Source: Apteryx mantelli (taxonomy: Eukaryota > Chordata > Aves > Apterygiformes > Apterygidae). Taken from it: a DNA stretch of 64,000 nt. The notes beneath the pieces are model-generated. The model was not told the origin of the DNA. It saw only the letters and a list, made by a program, of their open reading frames with translations, and made no database searches. A program made the translations under genes and the position numbers. Of the stretch, positions 38,914 to 51,200 are shown one piece after another; position 1 is the first letter of the stretch, and each line of letters begins with the position of its first letter. The stretch is from the NCBI RefSeq assembly GCF_036417845.1, contig NC_090020.1, positions 37,990,425 to 38,054,424 of the forward strand, given 5' to 3'.

Positions 38914-40080
38914 AATATGTGAGGTTAGCAGGGCAGCTCTCCATCCACACCCTAGCCACTTCTTTTGCCACTACCACACAAAATGAAACTTCCAGGGCAA
39001 ATACTGGTGTACAGTTTTGCAGCAACGCTCAAGACCTCAGCCTGTTCTGCATGTTGATCTGGGCATGAGGGTAGGGAGAGAACAGGTTGGTACAAATATT
39101 TCAGCTGTTTTATTCTGAAAGTAAGGGCCTTCTTCGTGTTTTGCATAAACATCATTATCATTCAGGCTAACTTCAGTGCCAGTTCAGTAATTTACATCTC
39201 CTTGGGAAATGTGACAATTTGCTGTAGCATGCTTCTGTTCATCTGCTGGCACCTAACCTACTTGCTAAAAGAAAGAATTACTGAACTACAAATAATATAC
39301 TGTTTTTCCTTTAGGAAAAACGGAGCCTACAGCTCTGTATCTTTTCCTGCATCACAACCATCCTACCTCTGGAGATGGGTACAGGACAGAACTCTTTTAG
39401 TACCCCTTGAAAATAGGCAGATTGTCCAGACTGTCAAGGTTATGCTAAGGAGTAGAGGGGAGTTGCTGCCGTGACACAAATACAGGCTATTCAAGCCAGC
39501 TAAGTTGGGAAAGTCTTACTGCTCCTATAATACACTGTAGAGCTGGGAATCACCAATCAGCTGCCCTAGTAGTGGCTAAAGCATGAAAGGTAGCCCATAT
39601 GCCTTTTTCTTCCTCTAGTGCTTTCTTCTCTCTTCCCCCAACCTCCCCACACAGCAACATTCTTCACTACATCTTGGATACTTGACGTGTAAGCCACTGA
39701 ATGATGACACTCCCAAACATCTTTTTCATTCCGTTTTTTTGTATAGGAAGTATTTTTTGTATCTCCTTGTCTTTTATCTTCATGTTTTTTTTTCTCTTTC
39801 CTGTTCTATCTAAGTGGTAGGACCTTTTCATTAATGCCAAGAATAGGATCAAATTTTGTAGCAAAATTTAAAAAGTGGTAAATCCAATACCAAAATTGAA
39901 TTAAAAATGGTAGCAATGAGTATTTGATTTCATTACGTTAGTTTATGTTCTATTACAAGATTACTGTTATATTATTACAAGGTTCTATTACAAGATCAAC
40001 ATGCTACTGAAGATCTCAGACACTAATTTTTAAAAAGTTCTTTAAAATATATTATTTGCCATAGGAGCTGCATCATTTTT

Positions 40081-40160
40081 ATAAATAAATAATAAGAGAT
40101 AAATAAATATAATAAAAAAGGAATGAAAAATAAATAATAAATAAATATTGTAATAAATAG
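40081..40160. repeat. AATA/AAATA low-complexity patch
   Basis: The stretch is built almost entirely of ATAAATAA-type words with few G or C bases. It is probably an expanded simple repeat or the remnant of a retroposon tail. Confidence 0.7.
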
Positions 40161-41579
40161 AAAGGGATCCTGAAGTATTGTCAGCATATAATTAAGGTTA
40201 AATGGGCATAAGAGGTAAAATAGTGTTTGATTTAAGCAACCAATGCTTTGCTCAAAATTATAAACTAATTTGCAAAGTTGTGTTTAATTTGATTATAAAC
40301 ACTTGGTTCTTAAATTTGCAGTCCATGACTAGAAGAGTGCAACTATGACCAGAACAGAGTAATGGTATTCAGGACCAATTGAATTAGCAGCAAAAAGAAC
40401 AGCTTTCTGTTATAGACAGCGGTTATGGGAACTACAAAAAGAAAGAGATATAAAACTGCTCAGGAAATGCTAGACTGGTGGTGCCTTCCATCCTTACCCG
40501 GCAGTCCTCTCCTTTCCCTGTTATCTACGCATTTCTTAATCTTTTATGTCAACATCCACCATAAAGCTGCTTTGTCAATTGCAAAATTGCCAGCTCACTT
40601 ATTTGTACTGACAATCCCATAAAGAATATGGGATTCAGGAACATATGCAAGCTATAGTCCTTTGTATAATTTTTACTGCATCCTTGGTGGGCATTTTTAA
40701 GGAAAATCAATGAAAATGATAACCAAAAATTAAGAGTTGACACAACTTCAATAAAGGTCTAACATCTTGTTTAAAAACAAAATTGAAAGAAAAAAAATGA
40801 AATTTTAAAGTAATTACATCCTAATCTGTTATGATAGGGCATTTTCATTCCACAGTCATGCTGGAAAAGTGACTTCTGATGTTTGGTGTTGAACAGAATC
40901 TCCCTCACAGTATGCTACAATACTGCTTCTGGCTGTTAGGACACTGATGAAAGCTGGCATCACAATCCATTAGAGGAGAACATTGTCCCCATGTTTTTGC
41001 TGCGTGAGCAGTATATCGGAACAAACACAAAACAGACGTAATACAGTCAGACTTAAATCAAACCAAGACACTGTGGAATATCTTTTAAATAAATTTATGC
41101 TTTATTTGAAAACTTTTAAAAAGCAGTATATTAGAACATGATTTAGAATTTTAAAATTTCTGCTATATTTTAGTACCCATAAAATAATAATCCCTAACAG
41201 TTAACAAGAGCGAGGAAGCTATTTGTTAGTCAATATGTATGATATAAAATGCTAATATTATTGTTTTAATCATTCTTTTTATGCTATAAGAGCTATTTTC
41301 CCCTTTAAGTATGCACATTGTCTCTGCCTGTGGCTGATCCGGTACTACACAAATTATAGAAGCATGGCCTGTCTTCAGAATCTGACAATCTAAACAGCCA
41401 GTTTACAAATAAAAGAAAGAGCATGGATTATGACAAAAAGTCTCAGCAGTGATGTTGGTATAAACCTTTTAGTTTCAGGTTTGTTTGGAGGGCATTTTCT
41501 CCTTCGTTCTCTTTCATCTTATGTTGCATCAAAGTCCTCTGCATAAGGGTTGTTTTTTCTTCCAACCACTTATCAAGTC

Positions 41580-41585
41580 TTTATT
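41580..41585 (-). terminator. SLC27A6: Candidate poly(A) signal of SLC27A6
   Basis: AATAAA lies about 460 nt past the stop on the minus strand, followed after about 9 nt by AAGTGGTTGG, a good GU-rich element. Other AATAAA copies are at 41748-41753 (no GU element) and 41101-41106. The 3' UTR is thus provisionally 42045 to about 41560. Confidence 0.4.
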
Positions 41586-42045
41586 TCTTAAAATATATAT
41601 TCATAAGGATATATATATGAAGTGGAAACTACAGTAGAAGAGATGTTTATGGCATGTTCTCTCTCTCAAAGTAATAACCTTCATCACCACATATTTCTCA
41701 TTTTTTGAGTCCTTTTCTTCTACATATCATTCTGCGTATCCCTCGTTTTTATTTAGTACTAAGAAAAACTAGCAGACTCAGAGCATTTAAATTCCAGAAT
41801 TAAGATAAAATAGATCTCAGACATGTTTTACAGGTCATTTGGTTATATTTGGTCTCAAGAGGTAGAAAATAATTAGTGATCAATAATGATCAAATGAGGA
41901 AAGATACAAGAGATACCTGCTTTTAAGTATCAAATATATAAAATGTTATTTTGGATAACTACATATAAATACTGGTGATTAATTTTATCACTTCTTGCAC
42001 AGTAGCTCATATAGACTGACTCTTAGTAACCTAGCATTAGGTTCA

Positions 42046-42222
42046 TTAAAGTTTCATTTGTCCAGATAAGATCCTCTCATGTACTTCTTTGGTTAACAAG
42101 ACATATGCTTGCTTAGAACTATCTAAAAAATAAAGTGGATCAGTGATTGTAGATGGATTAAAACCTTCATCCACCAAATGAAATTTCTGTAGTTTGAAAG
42201 TTCCAGTCATTTCCATTGTTTC
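42046..42222 (-). CDS. SLC27A6: SLC27A6 terminal coding exon with stop
   Basis: It encodes [20 protein letters not shown], then [20 protein letters not shown], and ends [18 protein letters not shown] followed by TAA (42048-42046). The acceptor is [16 protein letters not shown] carries the C-terminal lysine expected in an active adenylating enzyme. The ending aligns with FATP6 without truncation. Confidence 0.95.
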   Translation of the reverse strand, partial: ETMEMTGTFKLQKFHLVDEGFNPSTITDPLYFLDSSKQAYVLLTKEVHERILSGQMKL

Positions 42223-45200
42223 CTATGGAAGAAATAAAGATTTATTATTCAGTAGATAGACTGAGATCCTTTTCTTTTGCTCACATTCACATTTATTTTC
42301 AGAAGTTTACTTGATCTAAGAGTAATTCTATTTACTCTCATCACACATTTTGTACTGTTTTGTTCAAGCTTCTTTTTAATGTCAGTGTTTCCCTTAGGAA
42401 AAGGAGTGGGAGGCATCTCCAGTGAGAATTTTTTTTTTTTTGCTATTTAGTTTTTTTCTAAACTTTGTCTTGCTTTCCAATCACTTTGAACAATATAAAA
42501 CTCCCCTCTTTCCTTCCCCTTTCCTTTCACTGCAGTCATGTCTAGTACACCTCCTTTTTCTTGTCTCCTGTCACAACAACAGACAACTTCCATCTGCCTT
42601 GTTTCTCTAACACATCCAGTTCTCCAGTAATTCCACTCCAGCTACCTACTCATTTCTTCTTACACTCCCACACTGGCCTGGTCCTTTCTACATTCAAAAC
42701 AAATAAGATTTAGCCTTTTCCATCAAAAATTTCTGCTGCAGACACCACTAACCTCCCCAGTGAATGCCTTTTTTCATTTTCACCTCAAACGTCACTCAGC
42801 ATATGATTTACAATCAGTCTTGGATTCAACAACTCCACTGTCGTTCTAGATGATTCCAGTTAAGTCTCTGCCATTGCACTCCATTTTTGCCTTAAATACT
42901 CCTGCCAAATTCCTAATGGCCTCTTTCTTACAAAATATTAGTGCAAGCATTGCTTATCTCCTTGAGCTGTTAGCAGCCCCCAATGCATTCATTAATTCTG
43001 CTCTTGACACTACCCCATGCTCCCTGGACTTCTGAGAGTTTGTTGCCTTCTGATTCTTCTCCTCTATCCTCCTATCCTCTCCCCCACACTTTATGACCTC
43101 TCTCTGTCATCTTCTCTTCTACCTTTACATTTACAAATATGCGTATGCTCTGCAAACAGAAAATAAAGTATCACCTCCAGCAATTCACAGAGCTGTATCT
43201 AATCCAGATCTACCTGCTCTGGTTGATCTAAAAAACTTTCTGACATATTCTAATGTATGATTACATATCAGATCAAGGTCAATGAGGTTTTAATTTCATT
43301 TTTTTTCCTTGAAGTTCCACCCACTACCTCCTTTCCTGATAAGAGAGCAATACAACAATTTACTCATCTGTAATGCGGGCATTTTAATTCAAATCTAATT
43401 CAGATGAAGCCAAGTTCCAGATACATCAAAGATTTAGATTCCTTCTGCACAGCATCTCTGTGATAAAGGCTTTTCTGTACATATGAATAGCAATTTATCT
43501 AGTCTAGGTTCTCATCATTTCATTAACTGATGGCTGCAACATTCTCAACTGTATTCTTGCTTGTTCATATCAGAATGCTACTGCAAAGAATATCTTCCTA
43601 GACTTAATGAAATATATTTTTTCAATTTCCATCTCTGATTGGCCCAGAGTGCTAACATAACCTGTGTTCTCTTTTCAAATAACCATCTGTTTTTTCTCAT
43701 CTTCCCCTCAGACTTAGGAGACTTCCTTCATAAACATCTTCAAAAACATTTTGCTGCTTGCCTTTGTCATGATGTTTCCAAAACACTTATTGAAAGTTAA
43801 GATGCTGATAAGCAATAGTGTGTGTTTTCTATACCCATCCCTTTTTTTCTAGCCATATATAGTCTCTTATATTACATTTAAATTATGAACTCTTTGAGGG
43901 AGGGACTAATTTTTTATGCCAAACTGGACAGCAACCACAGCAAGGTACTAGTACACAATTAGGGATGATAGGCACTCTAATGATAATGATGGTGGCAATA
44001 ATAAACACTTTTAATTCGGAAACAATAAATATGGTACATTTGTTAATGCTTTAACCTTTTTGCAGCTGTATTACACTGCAAATAACATCTCATCTGTTGT
44101 GCATTATCAGTGTGTCTCCTGCTTTAGCTTTACTTCTCTGCTCTCTCGTTTCTACTAAATAAAATGGATTTTAGATTATTTTCTCCAGATGCACTGGTTC
44201 TCATTTTACTAATCTGAATCTTTTTGTTTGTGCTTCTAATCTCCCTAAATCCTTTTGTATGATCTCTATCCTTACAGATACATGCAGTTCCTCCCAGTTT
44301 AACATAATCTGCAAATTGCATTATGTGTTTGTGTAATTCCTCTTCTAAGACCTCATTAATGAAGATAGTAAATAGGACCAGTTCACAAAATACTAAAAAA
44401 CTAAAAAACTAAATTACGTGATACGTGAGCAAACACTTTCTTTCTGTTTGCCATACTGACTTTTATTCGTTTAACCATTGCTATGTTTACACGATGTAGA
44501 TGTTTATATGCATGGTGCAGTAATGCAGTTTACCTGCACTCTTAAGAAGAGAGGACAGGCATAACTTGGTAGATAGGTCACAACTTGCTTATACATTTGC
44601 TCCAAGTCCAATGTTGTATTCTCCTTTAAAATAAGAGAGGCCATTCCTGCTTTTCCTTCATGAGCTGGAGGAAAGGAAGGGAGACATAAAATTTTAAAGA
44701 TTAATAAAATTTAGATTTTTGTCATTAACCTTAATTTAAAAAAAAACTATAGCACATGAATAAACTGACAATAACATATCATTTTCTGAGTTTCAGTAAC
44801 ACAAAAAAATTGTATTTATATTTTATATGGTATTGCATCTTTTTGGAGATTGAGCTGTTAAAGTTAAGAAATAATGCCATAAACAAGTTAGGTGGTTAAG
44901 CATAAATAGAGTACCATCTATCTGTGTTCAGTATTCATCAATACATGTTGATAAACATCAATACCATCCCTCTCTCTCAAAAACAGAGCACTGAGCCTCT
45001 TTCCCAGATTTGCCAATTATGTCTTCTCATCAGTTTTAGTTTTTCTCTCTTGGCAGTCTCTTCTGTCAAGGCTGTGGATCTGAATGTTTTTGGCTGAGAG
45101 AGCGATCAGAAGTGTCAAGAAGTTCTAACTGGTTTGTTTGGGAAGGGAGACAGCACTTTGGGTCTATGGGAAAGACTGAAACAGGTAAAATATTATAAAA

Positions 45201-48200
45201 ACAATAAACTTCAGCATTCAAAGTAACTGCTCATTTTAACTATCAGCTAGCAATAACAACAGAGACATTCCACCATTGCCTCCTTACAATCCTTTTCTGG
45301 TAATGCTACAGCTTTTGTGGTGAAATTGTTTTGTGCATGTTTAACTACAATTATCAAGACAGTGTCACATAAACTGGTTCAGTTATTTCTTTATAAAGGT
45401 AAGAATCTGCAGGTAAAAGTTGTATATAAAATGAGAAGCCCTCATGTTTTAATCTTGAGTCTACTTTTCAGTTACTCTTCTTTATTACGATTTTTCTTGT
45501 GTGGTGGTCTTAAAATAGGGGTAAATGACACCTTTATCAAATTTAAAACTCTTTTATCATTCAAGAATATTCTAAAGAGGATTTAGCATGAATGGAAATC
45601 AGGCCCAGATTTCTGCATGACAATTAACTAAAGAAAAAAATTATTGAGAAGAAATTATATTCTTTTCTTTCTTAGTATATAGTTTATTTGTTTTCTTCTC
45701 CTCTTCTCTCTTATCTGGTCCTTGGTTTTTGAAAAATTCCTGTTTATAGATGGTTTATTAGGCTCGGTTAAAGTGAATTAAGACAGGAAAATTGCTTCAC
45801 TTAGTAATGAATATACTTTTCTTTAGAATAACTTTAATTTTTAGCTTGTTGACGTGATTTTATTCTGACACATAGATATGTGGATTTTCCACAGATGTGA
45901 ATTTAATAACACTTTAAACTAAATTATGTAGCTATCACAAATTCGTGGAAAAATAGCTTTTCAAAAATACACATCAAAAGGCATGATTAACTGGCTCATT
46001 CACAATCTGTTGGTATTTTTATTATCTGCAGCTCCATTTTAGCTAGGTATTAAACAGCTAACTCTATCAGAAATGATTCATAGGTCTATAACATGAAATA
46101 AAAGTTATGAGCGTTAACAACAAAACCTTGAGGAAAAAAAGACCACACAGCTAATGCTTCTCTTACCTGGCACAGATACACCATACACATTTGCTTCTTG
46201 TATGAAGTCCAACATTACAATCACATCAGAAACTTCAGTGGTTGCAACATTCTCCCCTTTCCATCTAAAACAAGTGAAAAAATAATTTAATCGCATGCAA
46301 CCATATGGACATCTGTGCTTAAAAACATTAACTTTACTAGGAACTCATTCATTTTAGATTAATAACTCCTTCTATTTGTTCCAACTTGTCACCTTTGTTT
46401 AGCGGTCTGATCACCGGAAGACAGCATCTGTCATTGAAATGGGACTGGATATTAGATATCACTTCAAAGGACAATGAAAGCTCATCATAATCTCATGTAA
46501 CGGTTTTCAAAACTTTGACATACATCTAAACATGTCAAATGTGACCATTCTTCAGTATTTGACACATTTTTCTCTAATTTGGTATCCAGCTCTCCTAGCT
46601 CCCAACCAATCTATCATTTGTTAGTATGCTCATTAGAAAGAATGTTCAAAAAGCTGTAATTCATACCAAACCTTCTGAAAATTAGATAGCCAGCTCTGCA
46701 GGTGCATTATTTACAAAATTAAGCCCCTATCATCCACTTCAAAATTGTTATAAACTATATCAAGACAGTTATAAATCAAACACTCATGGCTGAAAACAAA
46801 TAAAACAGTATTATTCTATTCTGTACATCTATGCTTTTTAATGAAGAAATGTAATAAGAAACAATGATTATACCTGAAGGTGTCTCCAATCCTGTCCCAA
46901 AAATAAAGAAAATTCTCTTGGTCTTGAACCATTAGATCCCCAGTATTAAAATAAATATCTCCTTTCCTAAACACATCACAGAGTAATTTCTTTTCTGTGT
47001 GTCTCTTATTGCCAGCATAACCGAAGAAGGGGTTCTTTGCATTCACTTTGGAAATGAGAAGACCAGCCTCACCTACACAGAGAAGTTGAAATGAATGTAA
47101 ACATAAGATATCATTGTATATTTCCTGTATTTTACCTTAATGTTAATTTGCTACACATAATTTTAAAAGACCACGAGCCACGTTTGGCAGGGTTCTTTCA
47201 GTAGGCATGACGCTATAATAGCAACTTACCTGTTTCTACTGCTTTGCAACTTGTGTAGTCACCCTTAGATGCAAAGTGACTGTTCTTTTGATGTCAGCAC
47301 AGCTTTAATACTGCTCTGCCTTAGATCAAGAAACATACTGCTTTTGTAAGAGTAAAGAGTAAAAGTTGATGTTGGCGTAGCACAGTAATGCAGTAGCAAG
47401 GCTCCTTAAAAAAAAAATCTCTAGAGTACTTGTATTAAAATCAAAAGGCTATTGTATCCTATTATAATGCATACTTACCTTTCTTAACTTTCTCGCACCA
47501 ACCATGCTTATTTCTAACAGGTTCATCTTTTTGGAAATCATACTTGATTAAATCAAATGAGAAGAAAAGCTAAAAAAGGGGGAAAGGGTCATCAGTTATT
47601 AATATACACAGTGACATCTGGTGGCAGCAAATATAAGCAAGGAAACCATTTTTTTTATTGCAGTCTTGCTTGTCAAAATGTTGAATGCAGTTTCATTTAA
47701 AACCGCAAAATATTCTGTATGAAAACTTAGACAATTTGCTGGAGAAAAGTAACATCAGAACATTTTAATAATCTTGTAATGTTCAAAAATACTTGGTGAA
47801 AACACAGATCTGTAATTTTGTTCATTTTCATACAACTGAGTTGTGGGACCCAAAGCTACTCCTGGAACCAGATTCTTTTCTGATTTTAATCAGAATAGCT
47901 CCTGTGACTACTCAGGAATGCCAGTTTGTAACCTAGAAGATCAGGCTCACAGGTTCAGTGAGGTTGTTTGTTACTGAAGCTGTGTCTGGAGACACCATTA
48001 CAAAATATTGGAAAATAAATCTCTGGCTAAATCAGCAGCAATATAATTTGGTATCCTGTTTCACTACACTTGATGAGGCTCAGGTTTTACCTGCCTGGCG
48101 TAGCGTTGTGTTGGATGCAACACCGCAAGAAGGATTTGCTAAGCAGCAGTCTGTATTTGCTAAGCATTCTCGGGGCTTTCTGGTTCCTAACACAACACGC

Positions 48201-51200
48201 ACAGCCAAGGTCTCCACCTGCTTACAGAGGGAAACGTGCTCCCTGTTGTGCTTTATTCTTGCTTAACTAGCCTCAGTCCTTCCCTCTGGCGTTCTCAGAT
48301 TGCCACATCCTGGAGAGCGCTACCATCGGCACCACCAGAAAGAGATGTATTCCCAGGTCATTTGATGTGATTATGTAGTTGTGTGCATTCCATAGACATG
48401 TCAGGGTTAGTCCTACCTGCCTTTGAAATACCGTGAACCCTTGAGCACAAACGCTGCTGACTTGGCTGGCCACCTGCGTGGGCTTACACAACTAGCCTCC
48501 CTCTTGTACGAGGCTCACAAAGCGTGTGGCACTGGGGAAGTGGATGGAGAAGGCAACTTATTTGTAGCAACACTAGGTATCACAACCCTTCTTTTCTCTA
48601 AGTATGCAGGGTCTGACTCTCATTTGTTTTTCCACTCTGATAGAAATCCAAATTAGACCTAAGAGACCTATACCTGATACTGTATGGACCACTGTGTTTG
48701 CAGTTATTTTCCTAAGGATTCAATTTGCCCAGCTCTGGAGTCTTCTCATTTCCCTTTTGTAAAGAATCGTATCAGGAATGTATTTCATCATGACTAGGCT
48801 AACCAAGGATATATAATTATCTTCTTCTGGAAAAATCTTGGCATGCCAAGTAGAAAAAAACAAAAAACTGTCACTATACACCTGTATTTCTTACTAGCAA
48901 GAAATGAAATGTAATTGAAGGATGGCATTATGAAGGTGACTAAAGTAATGGGTAGGATGCCAAAACATAAATCCCTTCACTTTTCTGCAATTAATTAGGA
49001 TGCAGAGTTACATAATGATTTTATCCTAATTTTAAATCTTGCTGCAGCTATATCACATCACTTTGTTCTCAAGGATGTCTGAATAAATAGCAACTTGAAG
49101 CCAAACATTAAGCATGCAGATTCAGCCTCACACAGACAAACTTGATCTGCTGAGTCTTGTCAAAATTCACTACTGTATCTCGTTTCTCCCCAAAGTCTGA
49201 AACAAAAAGATATTTTTAACTGTTGGTCAAAGGAACAAGGTTGTAGTGTGAAAATTCAAGTCATGATCCAAGAATCTGACACTCTTTTCTAATAAAGTGA
49301 AGGGGAAATTTTTTATAAATACAGACTAACATTTAGCAAAGTCATGAATTTGAAAGTTAAAGAGTTTATTTTAATTAGAACTAACTATACTATTCTTGGT
49401 AGAACAGACTGGGAGGTATTCATAATAAATGGAAGGGGGTTTTTTTCCTTGGGATCTCTTCTTTGGCTCTATCCACTTAATTTCTATTCTTTTTGACTTT
49501 CTTTTTACACATTGATATTTACTATTTTGATAGATTTTATATGACAGACCAAATGCAGTGAAAAACATAAATAACAACAATGAAATAGTATAAAATGAAA
49601 TGTTATTCTGATATTTTTCATTAGAGCACAAGTGAGTGCCCTGTTCAGTTCCATTTTTATCTGTTCATTGCTTCAAAGCTTAATAGCTGTATTTTGCCAA
49701 TGTATTAGTCTGATGCATTATTTTTAAGTTGTTTTAAATACTTAGAAGTTTTAATTAGGTACGTGAGATCATCTAACAAAGGCTGTTGCAAGTTTTGCTA
49801 TTTATTTTTCTGCTTACATCTTTTAGTGCCTGCAACTTTAGTATTAACTATGCCAATTCCGGTTAGCTCTTTGAAATAATAGACATGCAAATATGCAATT
49901 AAAATAAGAAGAAAACAACACATGTTGCATCAGACCTGTACAATGAAACTGGATGCTAACATATATTTTGTGCAAACAACTGTCTCTATGCAAACAGCTT
50001 TCTTTTCATGTTGAATATTAGAAAATGCAAGCACTAGAGCAAAGCATGTAGTCTGGCTACAGGCATATATCAGTTTTATCTCATTATTTGAAATTATTGG
50101 AAAAGAGGGCCTAAACTATTGAAGCATTACCACATTATTCTCACAGTGTACTGAATACAGTGTTCATCTATTTTTGTCTGTACTTTATTCCCTAAAGCAC
50201 CATGTAAATGTATCTAACAAAACCCCACCATTTGATTAGTTGAAACTTGCAATGAGCTGAACTGCAACAGCACTGTCTATTACTATGCTGCTTGGAGCTT
50301 ATCTAACAACGACATCACGTAACCCTATTTATTTTTTAAACAGTGTGATTGGAAATAAGTGAGTTTAAATATTGTTTTGAAAATAGTTTTGAAATTCTTA
50401 AAGTTTAAACTTATAAAGAATGATCAGAGAAGCTTCCTCAGAGAAATATCACAGGCTATTACATTTTATTTAGTTTCTTATTTGTTTTAAAGGTGATATA
50501 GTATGAATTCTCTGTGAGAATATCTGTTTATAAAATAAAGTGTTACAATTATCAGACTTAAGTCCAACCATCTTGATAAAGTGTAATGTTAGAAAACAAA
50601 GTCTGAAGCACAGCAACATCATATCTTACCTATGTTTTTAAAATATACTTGTAATGTTTTATTTATGCTGAAGGACTAGATGTGCAGGTCCTCCGCACAC
50701 TTAGGTTAGCTAAAGTAAGCAAAACCAAGCAAAAAAGCTTTTAAAACTAAGCTTGATATTAACTGAACCACTACATAATATTATAAGAAGATATCTTGGA
50801 ATATACTTGAAGTACCTTAGATTATTTTAGCTCAAAACTAAAAGCTCAAGAGCAGCAGCAACAACACTAGTTTTCAGATATTATGTTTTAGCCTTTGCTG
50901 TCCACTGGGCCCTGAACTTAAGTGCTTCGATTGCTTGGATTAACACATATCGACGTTTGTTCTGTGAATATAGTTTTCCAGGGTCTTAAGATTTGGCTAA
51001 ACTTGACCTCAAATTTTGCTTTTATGTTAAAATGCATCTCTTCTGCCATTTAAGTTCTATGGCTATCTGAAAAAAGTGCATAATACCCATTCTGCATTGT
51101 TGTGTGGATGGAAAAATGTTTTATCTGTTGAAATGATTTTTAATTTGTTTTATTTCCATTTGCCATAAGATAAGATTTAAACATTTTTCAGCTCACATCT

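Larger units (their letters stand above)
34951..41579. other. Intergenic DNA beyond the SLC27A6 3' end
   Basis: This 6.6 kb of AT-rich sequence carries only short frames with no recognisable product. It has a (TC)n/T tract at 38.9 kb and an AATA-rich low-complexity patch at 40.1 kb. No RNA gene was recognised. Confidence 0.65.
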
